From NCBI RefSeq assembly GCF_900631615.1, contig NZ_LR131273.1:4372850-4436849 (forward strand): a DNA stretch of 64,000 nt, read 5' to 3'. This document shows, piece by piece, positions 25,770 to 34,825 of the stretch; position 1 is the stretch's first letter; every line of letters starts with the position of its first letter. Made by a program: the position numbers and the translations under genes. The notes beneath the pieces are model-generated. The model was not told where the DNA came from and ran no database searches. It saw nothing but the letters and a program-made list of their open reading frames with translations. Source of the DNA: Tsukamurella paurometabola. GTDB lineage: Bacteria; Actinomycetota; Actinomycetes; Mycobacteriales; Mycobacteriaceae.

Positions 25770-26078
25770 TCACCCCACCGCGGAGTCGTCGAGCGGGCCG
25801 GAGACCCGCAGGGCCCGGCGGAAGGCGTTCCGCTTCCGTGCCTGCTCCCGGCAGCCGGGGTCGTCGTGCAACCACGCGCCCCGCCCCGGCAACCGGTGCC
25901 GCCCGTCCACCACGACGGTCCGCGCACCGTCGACCGGCGCGGATGCGACCACCCGGACCAATTCGCCCGCGGGGGCCCGGCGCCGGCATCCGATGCAGGT
26001 GCGGACCGGCCCCGGGGCGTCGCCGTGCACGCCGGTTCCCGGCCCGGGGCCGGGGATCCCGCCCGGCCTCCTCGTCAC
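25770..26078 (-). CDS. ylxR: YlxR (DUF448) RNA-binding protein
   Basis: A 102-residue protein with the core [20 protein letters not shown] and [27 protein letters not shown]. This is the YlxR fold, a small nucleic-acid-binding protein encoded in nusA-infB operons; in some bacteria it affects rnpB or RNase P activity. GTG at 26078 overlaps the nusA stop by four bases. In relatives infB would follow at once; here the transporter gene converges 18 bases away. Confidence 0.9.
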   Translation of the reverse strand: MTRRPGGIPGPGPGTGVHGDAPGPVRTCIGCRRRAPAGELVRVVASAPVDGARTVVVDGRHRLPGRGAWLHDDPGCREQARKRNAFRRALRVSGPLDDSAVG

Positions 26079-27076
26079 TTCGCTTCCGCACCCTCCGCGT
26101 CGGAGCGGATGTCGATGCGCCAGCCGGTGAGCCGGGCGGCGAGGCGGGCGTTCTGCCCCTCCTTGCCGATCGCGAGGGAGAGCTTGAAGTCCGGGACCAC
26201 TACGCGGGCGGCCTTCTCCTTGGCGTCGACGATGGTCACCGACACCACCGACGACGGCGACAGGGCGTTGCCGACGAAGACCGCGGGGTCGTCGTCGTAG
26301 GAGATGATGTCGATCTTCTCGCCCTCGAGGTCGCTCATCACGTTCCGCACGCGCTGGCCCATCGGGCCGATGCAGGCGCCCTTGGCGTTGAGGCCCGCGA
26401 CCGAGGTGCGCACCGCGATCTTGGAGCGGTGCCCCGCCTCCCGCGCCACCGAGGTGATCTCGACGCTGCCGTCGGCGATCTCGGGCACCTCGAGCGCGAA
26501 GAGCTTCTTCACCAGGTTCGGGTGGGTGCGCGAGAGGGTGATCTGGGTGCCGCGCTGGCCGCGGCTCACGCCCACGACGTAGAACTTCATCCGGTCGCCG
26601 TGCTCGTAGGTCTCCCCCGGCACCTGCTCCGCGGGCGGCAGGAGCCCCTCGTGGCCCTCACGCTCGCTGCCGATGCGGACCACGACGAAACCGCGGGCCG
26701 CCGCGCGGGCGTCGGCCTGCACCACACCGGAGACGACCTCGCCCTCGTAGACGGCGAACTCACCGAAGGTGCGGTCGTTCTCGGCGTCGCGCAGCCGCTG
26801 GGTGATGAGCTGGCGCGCCGAGTCCGCGGCGATGCGGCCGAAGCCCTCGGGGGTGTCGTCCCACTCGGTGATGATGTTGCCGTCCGCGTCGAGCTCCTGC
26901 GCCAGCACCTTCACCTCGCCGGTGCGGCGGTTGACGTCGATCCGCGCGTGCGGCTGGTGCCCCTCGGTGTGCTTGTACGCGGTGAGGAGAGCCACCTGGA
27001 TCGCTTCGATGACCGTGTCGACGGAGATGTCCTTCTCCGCCTCGATCGCCCGCAGGGTCGCCATGTCGATGTTCAT
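26075..27076 (-). CDS. nusA: Transcription termination/antitermination factor NusA
   Basis: A 333-residue NusA of the short actinobacterial form (no C-terminal acidic repeats). It has an N-terminal RNA-polymerase-binding domain ([22 protein letters not shown]), an S1 domain near residues 110-185 ([27 protein letters not shown]), and KH domains with [34 protein letters not shown]. It starts directly after the rimP stop with no spacer. Confidence 0.96.
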   Translation of the reverse strand: MNIDMATLRAIEAEKDISVDTVIEAIQVALLTAYKHTEGHQPHARIDVNRRTGEVKVLAQELDADGNIITEWDDTPEGFGRIAADSARQLITQRLRDAENDRTFGEFAVYEGEVVSGVVQADARAAARGFVVVRIGSEREGHEGLLPPAEQVPGETYEHGDRMKFYVVGVSRGQRGTQITLSRTHPNLVKKLFALEVPEIADGSVEITSVAREAGHRSKIAVRTSVAGLNAKGACIGPMGQRVRNVMSDLEGEKIDIISYDDDPAVFVGNALSPSSVVSVTIVDAKEKAARVVVPDFKLSLAIGKEGQNARLAARLTGWRIDIRSDAEGAEAK

Positions 27077-27679
27077 CTAGTCCTCATTCCTCTGCGCCGC
27101 ACCGGCGTCCTCGCCCGTCAGGTCCTCCGGTTCGGCACCCGACTCCACGCGCCCGGGCATGATGCCCGAGAGCTCCATCTCCTTGGGGTTCGGCCTGCGG
27201 AACTCGACGCGGACGGCGGCCGCGGCCACCTCCGCGAGGTCGAGATCACGGGTCGTCGGGGCGGCCCCCTTCACCCCCGGCAGCACGACGGTGACCGTCG
27301 CCCCGCGCGGCCCGTCCTCCGTGAGCCGCCCGATCCGGGCCAGGAGGTTCGTACCGTCCGTCAGCTCGATCGCCGCCTGGCGTCCGCGGGCGCGCCGCCA
27401 GTGGCGCGGCTCGGTGAGCGGGCGCTCCGCACCGGGCGTGGTGACCTCGAGGGTGAACGCCTGGGCACCGAAGACGTCGTCCGCGTCGTCGACCGCGGCG
27501 GAGAGCGTCCGTGCGACCTCCGCCAACTCGTCGAGGGTGGGACCCGCGTCGCTGTCGACGACCACGGCGATGGAGGACTTGGTGCCCGCGTTGTTGATCT
27601 TCAGCCGCTCCAGGTCGAGCCCGGCCGCATCCAGGTGGGGCGCGATGACGGCCAACACCTTCGCCTCGTCGTAAGCCAT
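27077..27679 (-). CDS. rimP: Ribosome maturation factor RimP
   Basis: A 200-residue RimP, needed for 30S assembly. It has the N-terminal domain with GLDLERLKINNAGTKSSIAVVVDSD, the conserved EVTTPGAERPLTEPRHWRRARGR and the C-terminal SH3-like region. The last ~20 residues form an acidic tail. First gene of the rimP-nusA-ylxR operon; divergent from the lipoprotein gene at 27767. Confidence 0.95.
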   Translation of the reverse strand: MAYDEAKVLAVIAPHLDAAGLDLERLKINNAGTKSSIAVVVDSDAGPTLDELAEVARTLSAAVDDADDVFGAQAFTLEVTTPGAERPLTEPRHWRRARGRQAAIELTDGTNLLARIGRLTEDGPRGATVTVVLPGVKGAAPTTRDLDLAEVAAAAVRVEFRRPNPKEMELSGIMPGRVESGAEPEDLTGEDAGAAQRNED

Positions 27680-27766
27680 ACGCGCCTCCCTGTGAAATTG
27701 TCACCGGACGTGCCCGGTGTCGAACGCTGCAGCCAGTGTACCCGGGCGTCTCGCTACACTCGCCCC

Positions 27767-28294
27767 GTGATCGCCCCATCCCCGAGCCGCGACGACGACT
27801 CCCCGTCCCGTCCCGGCATCGACCGTCGCACCGCCCTGACATCCGTCCTCCTCGCGGGGGGCGCCCTCGCGGGCGGGGCCGCACTGGCGGGGTGCACCAC
27901 CCCCGAGGACCGCGCCGACGACCCGCAGGCCGTGCGATTGCAGGCCGCGGCCGCCCGGGCCCAGGCCGACGCGGACGCCGCCCGGGGCCTCGCCGTGCTC
28001 GACGGGGCCGCCGGACCGCAGCTGCGACTCATCGCGGATCAGCGCGGCCAGCACGCCACGGCACTGGCCGACGAGCTGTCGCGGTACGTCGAGCGCCCGA
28101 CGTCCGTCACCGCCGCACCGTCGTCGACCGCCGCGGCGCCGTCGCCGCTGAACCGCCAATCGCTGCGCGCCCAGCTCGCCCGGTCGGCGAAGGACGCGGG
28201 AGATGCAGCGGTCGCCGCGTCCGGCTACCAGGCCGCGCTGCTCGGCTCCGTGGCCGCCGCGACGCGCGTCCACGCGGAGGTGGTGCTCGGATGA
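27767..28294 (+). CDS. Tat-type lipoprotein, Rv2843-like
   Basis: A 175-residue exported protein starting with GTG at 27767. A twin-arginine-like motif (DRRTALTS) precedes a hydrophobic stretch ending in lipobox LAGC (Cys about 43). The mature part is Ala-rich and helical, with alternating hydrophobic and Arg/Gln residues. Its stop overlaps the ATG of a DUF4439 gene (ATGA). The rimP-divergent position matches Rv2843-Rv2844 of M. tuberculosis. Function unknown. Confidence 0.7.
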   Translation: MIAPSPSRDDDSPSRPGIDRRTALTSVLLAGGALAGGAALAGCTTPEDRADDPQAVRLQAAAARAQADADAARGLAVLDGAAGPQLRLIADQRGQHATALADELSRYVERPTSVTAAPSSTAAAPSPLNRQSLRAQLARSAKDAGDAAVAASGYQAALLGSVAAATRVHAEVVLG

Positions 28295-28725
28295 CCCCCG
28301 CCCAGGAGGCCGTCGCCGCCGCGGTCACGTCCGAGCACGCCGCCGTCTACCTGTACGGGCTCGTCGAGGCGTACGCCTCCCCCACCCGGAAGGCCGAGAT
28401 CGCGACGTACGCCGCCGAGCACCGCTCACAGCGGGACGCCCTGGCGCGGGTGCTCAGTGCCGCCGGCGTCGAAGTTCCCGCCGCGGCTCCCGCGTACACC
28501 CCGCCCGAGCCGGTCACCGACCCCGTCAGTGCCGCCAAGGTCGCCGCGGCGGCCGAGGACGACACCGCCGCGGCGCATCGGAACGTACTGTCCCACGCCG
28601 ATGGTGACGGGATCCGGCACCTCGGCGTCACCGGGCTCGGGGACGCCGCGGTCCGCGGGGCCCGCTGGCGCGCCGCGCTCGGAGCGTCCCCGGTGACCAC
28701 GCCGTTCCCCGGTATCCGCACCTGA
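28291..28725 (+). CDS. DUF4439 ferritin-like protein
   Basis: A 144-residue helical protein with EHAAVYLYGLVEAYASPTRKAEIATYAAEHRSQRDAL, which is the DUF4439 ferritin-like pattern (Glu-His on one helix, Glu-His on the next: AAEH). Whether it binds metal is unproven. Translationally coupled to the upstream lipoprotein, so the two probably act together. Confidence 0.8.
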   Translation: MTPAQEAVAAAVTSEHAAVYLYGLVEAYASPTRKAEIATYAAEHRSQRDALARVLSAAGVEVPAAAPAYTPPEPVTDPVSAAKVAAAAEDDTAAAHRNVLSHADGDGIRHLGVTGLGDAAVRGARWRAALGASPVTTPFPGIRT

Positions 28726-28756
28726 CGTTCCCTTTGCCTGCCTTTACACTCGGGGA

Positions 28757-29563
28757 ATGACGTCCAGCGATCCGCAGCAGCCCGGCGACGGGACCTACGA
28801 CCCGACGGTGATCCGCCCGGCTGAGCCGAAGCCCGCCGCGCCCGACCTGACGAAGCGCGACGGCGACGCGCCCGCCGGACAGGACGTCGCCGGCGATCCC
28901 GACGCGGCCACCACCGTGCACAACACGGCGCAGCCGGATCCGTACACCGCGCCCCCGTCGTACGCCCCGCCGGCGGATCCCTACGCGGCACCGGCCGCCG
29001 ATCCGTACGCGCAGCAGAACCCGTACGCCGCACCCGCGGATCCGTACGCGCAGCAGAACCCGTACGGTGCGCCCGCGGATCCGTATGCGGCACCGTCGAA
29101 CCCGTACGCCGCGCCCCCGCAGTACCCGGGCCAGCAGCAGTACGGGCAGCAGCCGTACGGTCAGGATCCCTACGGCCAGCCGGGTTACGGACAGCAGGGC
29201 TTCCCCGCCTACCCGGGCCAGAACGCGCCGGGCTACCCCGCGCCCGGCTACGGCCAGCCGACCGGCACCAACGGCCTCGCGATCGCATCGCTCGCGGTCG
29301 GCGTCCTCGCCTTCCCGCTCACGTGCATCCCGTACGTGGGGGTCGTCGGGTTCCTCATGGCGATCGCCGCGATCGTCCTGGGCGCCGTCGGGATGAACCA
29401 GACCAAGAAGACCGGCCAGCAGGGCCACGGCATGGCCATCGCCGGTCTGGTTCTCGGCATCGTGTACATCGTGCTCGGCGTCATCCTCGTGATCGTCGGG
29501 GTGGGGCTGGTCGCTTCCGGAGAGTTCGACACCGGCAACTCGCTGCTGTCGCTGCTGGGCTGA
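28757..29563 (+). CDS. DUF4190 membrane protein with a Pro/Tyr/Gln-rich repeat arm
   Basis: A 268-residue protein. Residues about 60-165 are disordered with short repeats such as DPYAAP and DPYAQQNPY, encoded at about 28971-29200. The C-terminal ~100 residues are a DUF4190 domain with two helices, LAIASLAVGVLAFPLTCIPYVGV and a second pair (AIAGLVLGIVYIVLGVILVIV), carrying the motif NQTKKTGQQGHGMAIAGLVLG. Envelope-located scaffold or sensor roles are possible; function unknown. Followed by a strong terminator. Confidence 0.8.
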   Translation: MTSSDPQQPGDGTYDPTVIRPAEPKPAAPDLTKRDGDAPAGQDVAGDPDAATTVHNTAQPDPYTAPPSYAPPADPYAAPAADPYAQQNPYAAPADPYAQQNPYGAPADPYAAPSNPYAAPPQYPGQQQYGQQPYGQDPYGQPGYGQQGFPAYPGQNAPGYPAPGYGQPTGTNGLAIASLAVGVLAFPLTCIPYVGVVGFLMAIAAIVLGAVGMNQTKKTGQQGHGMAIAGLVLGIVYIVLGVILVIVGVGLVASGEFDTGNSLLSLLG

Positions 29564-29580
29564 CGTCGGCCCTTCGCACG

Positions 29581-29620
29581 ACGCAGGAAGCCCGCACCGG
29601 TCGGTGCGGGCTTCCTGCGT
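29581..29620. terminator. 19-bp perfect hairpin between DUF4190 gene and proS
   Basis: 29581-29599 and 29602-29620 are exact reverse complements with GT between. It lies between convergent stops, 18 bases after the DUF4190 gene and 13 before the proS stop, so it can serve both strands. A classic intrinsic terminator stem without an obvious T-run. Confidence 0.85.
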
Positions 29621-29633
29621 CTGAGGGGCGGCG

Positions 29634-31391
29634 TCAGCGCGCGGCGGCGACGATCTCCGCGGCGGCGTCGGCGACGGGGATCTCGCGGGACTCGCCGGTG
29701 AGGCGGTCGCGGAGCTCGACCACACCGTCGGCCCAGCCGCGACCGACCACGACCACCGTGGGCACACCGACCAGCTCGGAGTCCTTGAACTTGATGCCGG
29801 GCGAGGCCTTGCGGTCGTCGAGCAGCACCTGCAGGCCGGCGGCGTCCAACTCGGCGGCGAGCGACTCGGCGCCGGTCCAGGCCCCCTCGTCCTTGTTCGC
29901 GATGACCACGTGCACGTCGAACGGGGCGATGCCCTTCGGCCAGCGCAGCCCCTTGTCGTCGTGCTGCTGCTCGGCGATGACGGCGACGAGGCGCGAGACG
30001 CCCACGCCGTAGGACCCCTGCGTCAGCCGTACCGGCTTGCCGTTCTCGCCGAGCACGTCGATCTCGAAGGCGTCGGTGTACTTGCGGCCCAGCTGGAAGA
30101 TGTGGCCGATCTCGATGCCACGGGCCGACTTGAGCACGCCCTTGCCGTCGGGCGAGGCATCGCCGTCGCGGACCTCGGCGGCCTCAATGGTGCCGTCGGG
30201 AGTGAAGTCGCGGCCCGCGGTGAGGTTCACGACGTGCCGCCCCGGCGCGTCGGCGCCCGTGATCCACGCGGTGCCGGTGACCACACGAGGATCCACGAGG
30301 TAGCGGACCTCGTTCTCCTGCAGCGCCTTCGGCCCGATGTAGCCCTTGACCAGGAACGGGTACTTCGCGAAGTCGGCCTCCTCGAGCAGGGCGACCTCGG
30401 TCGGCTCCAGCGACGCCTCGAGGCGCTTGAAGTCCACCTCGCGGTCCCCCGGCACCCCGACGCCCAGGAGCTCCCAGTCGCCGCCCGGCGCGCGGGTCTT
30501 GACCATGACGTTCTTGAGGGTGTCGCCCGCCGTGACCTCCCGGCCGAGGACGGAGCCACCGTCGGCCCCCTGGTTGGCCCAGGCGACGAGCGTGTCGATC
30601 GTGGGGGCGTCCGGAGTGTCGTAGACCTGCGCGGCCGGCAGCCCGTCGAGCGGGATCGCCGGCGGCGCGGGCGTGACCACGGCCTCCACGTTCGCCGCGT
30701 AGTCCGACTCGGTCGAGTGCACGTAGGTGTCCTCGCCGACCTCACTCACCGCGAGGAACTCCTCGGAGGCGCTGCCGCCCATCGCACCGGACGTCGCGGA
30801 GACGATGACGTGCTCGACGTTCAGGCGCGCGAAGATCCGCTGGTAGGCGGCGCGGTGCTTGGCGTACGCCTCGGCCAGACCCTCGTCGGAGGTGTCGAAG
30901 CTGTAGCTGTCCTTCATCACGAACTCGCGGCCGCGGAGGATGCCGGCGCGGGGCCGCTCCTCATCGCGGTACTTGGTCTGGATCTGGTACAGGATGACCG
31001 GCAGGTCCTTGTACGAGTTGTACTCGCCCTTCACGGTGAGGGCGAAGATCTCCTCGTGAGTGGGCCCGAGCATCATGTCGGCGCCCTTGCGGTCCTTGAG
31101 CCGGAACAGGCTGTCGCCGTACTCGGTCCACCTGTTCGTGGCCTCGTAGGGCTCCCGTGGCAGCAGCGCGGGCAGCAGGATCTCCTGGCCGCCGATGGCG
31201 TTCATCTCCTCGCGCACGACCTGTTCGACGTTCCGCAGCACCCGCAGGCCCAGCGGCAGCCAGGAGTAGACGCCGGGGGCGATGCGCCGCACGTAGCCGG
31301 CGCGGACGAGCAGCTTGTGGCTGGGGACCTCCGCGTCCGCCGGGTCGTCGCGGAGCGTGCGCAGGAACAGCTGGGAGAATCGGGTGATCAC
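29634..31391 (-). CDS. proS: Prolyl-tRNA synthetase
   Basis: Charges tRNA-Pro. The 585-residue length matches the bacterial-type enzyme with an editing (INS) domain. Start GTG at 31391, giving [48 protein letters not shown]; upstream frame is open but antisense. Class II motifs: motif 1 in the [14 protein letters not shown] region, motif 2 [25 protein letters not shown], and the C-terminal anticodon-binding domain with [15 protein letters not shown] (motif 3). Divergent from yaaA over 25 bases. Confidence 0.96.
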   Translation of the reverse strand: MITRFSQLFLRTLRDDPADAEVPSHKLLVRAGYVRRIAPGVYSWLPLGLRVLRNVEQVVREEMNAIGGQEILLPALLPREPYEATNRWTEYGDSLFRLKDRKGADMMLGPTHEEIFALTVKGEYNSYKDLPVILYQIQTKYRDEERPRAGILRGREFVMKDSYSFDTSDEGLAEAYAKHRAAYQRIFARLNVEHVIVSATSGAMGGSASEEFLAVSEVGEDTYVHSTESDYAANVEAVVTPAPPAIPLDGLPAAQVYDTPDAPTIDTLVAWANQGADGGSVLGREVTAGDTLKNVMVKTRAPGGDWELLGVGVPGDREVDFKRLEASLEPTEVALLEEADFAKYPFLVKGYIGPKALQENEVRYLVDPRVVTGTAWITGADAPGRHVVNLTAGRDFTPDGTIEAAEVRDGDASPDGKGVLKSARGIEIGHIFQLGRKYTDAFEIDVLGENGKPVRLTQGSYGVGVSRLVAVIAEQQHDDKGLRWPKGIAPFDVHVVIANKDEGAWTGAESLAAELDAAGLQVLLDDRKASPGIKFKDSELVGVPTVVVVGRGWADGVVELRDRLTGESREIPVADAAAEIVAAAR

Positions 31392-31416
31392 GACGCCACA
31401 GCTTAGTGTGTCCGGT

Positions 31417-32163
31417 GTGCTGATCCTGCTTCCCCCGTCCGAAACCAAGGCCGGTGGCGGGAAGGGCGCGCCGCTGGACCTGGGCGCGTTGGCCTTCCCG
31501 TCGCTCACGCCGACCCGCGAACGCCTCCTCGACGCGCTCATCGCCGTCTCACAGGACGACGGTGCCGCCCGCGCGGCGCTGGGGCTGTCCGAGGGGCAGA
31601 CCGACGAGCTGGAACGGAACCGGACGCTCCGCACCGCGCCCACCCGTCCGGCGATCGAGCAGTACACGGGTGTGCTCTACGACGCCCTCGACGTGCGCGG
31701 CCTGACGAAGGCGCAGCGCGCGAAGGCGGACGCCCGGCTGGCCGTGGGCTCGGCGCTGTTCGGGGTGGTCGGCGCCGTCGATCCGATCCCCGCCTACCGG
31801 CTCTCGTCGGGATCGAAGCTGCCGGGACTCGGAACGCTCGCCGCGCAGTGGAAGCCCGACCTCGCCGACGCGCTGGCCGCCGCCGACCGCGGCCTCGTCG
31901 TCGACCTGAGGTCCGGTGGCTATGCGGCGCTCGGCAAGGTGCCGGGAGCGGTCACCGCCACCGTCGTGACCGAGAAACCCGACGGCTCGCGCGCCGTGGT
32001 CTCGCACTTCAACAAGCACCACAAGGGCCTGCTGGCCCGGGCACTGGTGGTCACGCGCGCCGAGCCCGGCGACGCGAAGGCCGTGGTGAAGGTGGCCGAG
32101 AAGGCGGGCCTGCGCGCCGAGCTCTCGTCCCCCACCGAGGTCACGATCGTCACCGCCGGCTGA
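31417..32163 (+). CDS. yaaA: YaaA-family peroxide stress protein
   Basis: A 248-residue member of the YaaA/DUF328 family. In E. coli YaaA lowers free intracellular iron during peroxide stress and its fold has DNA-binding ability. N-terminus [23 protein letters not shown] is the family signature; the C-terminal half contains [13 protein letters not shown] and [17 protein letters not shown] with the conserved SxFNK(H/A)HKG box. GTG start at 31417 preferred; alternative in-frame GTG codons lie 12 bases or so upstream. Confidence 0.88.
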   Translation: MLILLPPSETKAGGGKGAPLDLGALAFPSLTPTRERLLDALIAVSQDDGAARAALGLSEGQTDELERNRTLRTAPTRPAIEQYTGVLYDALDVRGLTKAQRAKADARLAVGSALFGVVGAVDPIPAYRLSSGSKLPGLGTLAAQWKPDLADALAAADRGLVVDLRSGGYAALGKVPGAVTATVVTEKPDGSRAVVSHFNKHHKGLLARALVVTRAEPGDAKAVVKVAEKAGLRAELSSPTEVTIVTAG

Positions 32164-32172
32164 CCCGCCGAG

Positions 32173-34617
32173 TCAGTCCTCCTCGAGGCGGTGCCGGCGG
32201 GCGCGGCTGACGCGCTCGGCCTGCGGCGACGCCTCGGGATGGTGCATGCCGTCCGGCTCGGGCAGCGCGTGTCGGCCGCCTGCCGGAGCCTGCTGCTGCG
32301 GCGGCGCCGGTGGGCGCTGGACCGGGGCGCTGGGGCGCTGAACGGCACCGCTCGGACGCCGCACCGGGCCGCTCGGGCGCGGGGCCTGTCCCGGACGCCC
32401 GAGGGCGCCGCCGGGGTGCTCCGGGCTCGGCCCGCCGGGGTGTCCGGGCCGGGCCGGGCCGGACAGCGGCGGCTGCGCCGACCGCGGGACCTGACCGCTC
32501 GGCCGCTGCACCGGTGCGCTCGGCCGCTGGATCGGCGCGCTGGGGCGCTGTATCGGCGCGCTCGGCCGCTGGATCGGCGCACTCGGTCGATGCTGTGCCT
32601 GCGGCGCGCCGGCCGGAGGCCGGTACTGCGGATCCGCCGCGGGCCGCGGTGGCTGCTGCGGGGGCTCCGGCGGGCGCGGCAGGTCGGAGCTCTCCCGATG
32701 GATCGGGCCGGACGGGCGAGCGACGCCGGCGAGCCCCTCGCCCGGCCGGCCGGTGCGCGGCAGCGGATCGCTGGGATGCGAGTACGCCTGCGGCGCGACC
32801 GGCTGGGACGCGGCGGGCTGGGGCGCGGCCGACCGCTGCGGCGGCTGCGCCGCCGGCCGGTGCTGCGCCGGCTGCTGCGGGGCCTGCGGCCGCTTGATCG
32901 CGCGGAACCGGTCGGTGAAGTACACCGGCTCGGGGTCGCCCGGCTGCTCGTTGTACGCGCGGTCGAAGTCCGCGCGGTTGACCGCCGGGAAGGATCCGGA
33001 CGTGACATCGCCCTCGATCGGTTCCCAGTCGTCGTCGACGTCGTCATCGTCGTGTTCGAGCGCCTGCGCCGGGAACGAGGTCGACGGGATCGCACCACCG
33101 GACTTGCTGGACTCCTGGGCCGCCTGCCCCTCGGCGACCTCCTCCGGAGTGAACCGCATGAAGGGCACCACGACGAGGCCGGCCAGGATGAGGATCGCGG
33201 CGCAGGAGATGAACGCGAGTCCATACCCCGAGGCGAGTGCCTTGAGCTGCTCAGCGTGGACAGTCGGGTCATTGCTCAGCTCACCGGAGGTGGGGCCGCC
33301 CTCCTTCATGATCCGCGAGGTTACGACAACCTGAACCGACGCGAGACCGATGATGCCGCCGAGGTTCTGGCACACCTCGACCAACGCGGACATGGGTCCG
33401 ATCTCCGACGGGCGCACACCCGCGAGGGCGCACAGTGGCAACGACATGATCGCGAAGCCCACGCCGATGCCGATGAAGAAGACCGGCAGCGCGATGTACG
33501 GGAAGTACGTGACCTCGGCGGGATCCTTCGTCATGAGGGTCGGCACGTAGAGGCACGGCACGAAGACGATGATTCCACCCATCAGTACCAGCCATCGCGC
33601 TTGGTACTTCACCACGAGCTTCGAGGCGACGGCCACCGAAATGCCCATGCCGACGGCGAACGGTACGAGCGCGAGACCCGATTGCAACGGGGTGTAACCG
33701 AGCACCTGCTGGAAGGTGAGCGCAACGTAGAAGCCCAAGGTCGGGATCAGAGCACCGCAGATCAGGATCGCGATCATCGCGGCGACACGATTCCGGTTAC
33801 GGAACAGCGAGAAGGGCAGGATCGGGTTCTTCGCGGATCGCTCGACGTACAGGAACGCTACGAGGCAGACGACGCTGACAGCGGCGGCGGCGTAAACGGC
33901 CGGGCTTTTCCAATGTTCCTCCGGTCCAGCGGTGAGTGCGTACACGCCGGTCACGCAGCCGGCGACTGCGAGGATCGCTCCCTTCACATCAAGGGCGTGC
34001 CGACGCTCGGCGGCCGACTCCTCGAGGGCGAAGTAGCCTCCGACCACGCAGGCGATGCCGACCGGAACGTTGATCCAAAAGACCAGTCGCCAGTCGATCG
34101 TCGCGAGCACACCGCCTGCGACGAGCCCGGCAACAGAGCCCAGGCCGCCCATTGCACCGAAGATGGCGAAGGCCTGGTTACGCGCCTTCCCGGGCGCGAA
34201 CGTGGTCGCGATGAGCGCCAGCGCCGTCGGACAGGCGATCGCGGCGAAGAGGCCCTGCCCCGCCCGGGCGGCCAGCAGCCACGCCTCGTTGGTCGCGAAG
34301 CCGGTGAGGAGGGACGCGAGCGTGAATCCCGCGACCCCGAGGATGAACATCCGTTTGCGGCCGAAGGTGTCGCCCAGCCTGCCGCCGAGCAGCATGAAGC
34401 CGCCGAAGGTCACCGCGTACGCGCCGTACACCCACACCTTGGCGGCGTCCGACAGGTGCATCGCGTCCTGGATCTTCGGCATGGCGACGAAGACCACGGT
34501 GCCGTCGAGCACGGCGAGGAACATCATGCCGGAGAGGACGACGATGGCGAGACCGAGAGCGCTGCCCTTGACGCGGTACGTCTGCGCCGGGGCCCCGGGG
34601 GCCATCGTTGAGGTCAT
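32173..34617 (-). CDS. EfpA-like MFS exporter with long disordered C-terminal tail (paralog 1)
   Basis: An 814-residue transporter. Residues 1-~490 are a 14-helix DHA2/QacA-type MFS core beginning MTSTMAPGAPAQTYRVKG, with motif A GGRLGDTFGRKRMF and WRLVFWINVPVG. M. tuberculosis EfpA is about 530 residues, so the ~325-residue Pro/Gln/Arg-rich tail is extra. The tail opens with an acidic block (EHDDDDVDDDWEPIEGDVTSGSFPAV), then PVYFTDRFRAIKR, a repeat zone of RPSAPIQ units, and closes with GRHALPEPDGMHHPEA and RVSRARRHR. It is the downstream member of a tandem pair; the core is visibly less GC-rich than its paralog. Lipid or drug export is inferred from EfpA. Confidence 0.88.
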   Translation of the reverse strand: MTSTMAPGAPAQTYRVKGSALGLAIVVLSGMMFLAVLDGTVVFVAMPKIQDAMHLSDAAKVWVYGAYAVTFGGFMLLGGRLGDTFGRKRMFILGVAGFTLASLLTGFATNEAWLLAARAGQGLFAAIACPTALALIATTFAPGKARNQAFAIFGAMGGLGSVAGLVAGGVLATIDWRLVFWINVPVGIACVVGGYFALEESAAERRHALDVKGAILAVAGCVTGVYALTAGPEEHWKSPAVYAAAAVSVVCLVAFLYVERSAKNPILPFSLFRNRNRVAAMIAILICGALIPTLGFYVALTFQQVLGYTPLQSGLALVPFAVGMGISVAVASKLVVKYQARWLVLMGGIIVFVPCLYVPTLMTKDPAEVTYFPYIALPVFFIGIGVGFAIMSLPLCALAGVRPSEIGPMSALVEVCQNLGGIIGLASVQVVVTSRIMKEGGPTSGELSNDPTVHAEQLKALASGYGLAFISCAAILILAGLVVVPFMRFTPEEVAEGQAAQESSKSGGAIPSTSFPAQALEHDDDDVDDDWEPIEGDVTSGSFPAVNRADFDRAYNEQPGDPEPVYFTDRFRAIKRPQAPQQPAQHRPAAQPPQRSAAPQPAASQPVAPQAYSHPSDPLPRTGRPGEGLAGVARPSGPIHRESSDLPRPPEPPQQPPRPAADPQYRPPAGAPQAQHRPSAPIQRPSAPIQRPSAPIQRPSAPVQRPSGQVPRSAQPPLSGPARPGHPGGPSPEHPGGALGRPGQAPRPSGPVRRPSGAVQRPSAPVQRPPAPPQQQAPAGGRHALPEPDGMHHPEASPQAERVSRARRHRLEED
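32498..32590. repeat. 21-bp tandem repeats in exporter paralog 1
   Basis: About four copies encode RPSAPIQ/RPSAPVQ heptads in the disordered tail. The second exporter lacks this run, so it expanded in this copy only. Confidence 0.65.
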
Positions 34618-34825
34618 GAAGACCGAGGCTACCGGCTGAGAGAAGTCACGAAGAAATCGCTCGTGCCGGTTTCCGGGCGGCAGGGCGCGGCCCGCGGGGC
34701 CGGTGCGTGCACTCAGCAAGCATTGTGCGGGGCGTTTGCGCAGACCACGGACGGTGCAGCCGAATCGAGCGCCGGGCCGCACACCCGATGGTCACAATTC
34801 GGGCGACACGCCGGGCACGGCCCCG

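Noticed and set aside
32191-34611. An 806-residue frame opposite the first exporter, and a similar one at 34703-37147
   Set aside because: Both mirror the same coding pattern on the opposite strand and show no domain; the paralogs explain why both exist.
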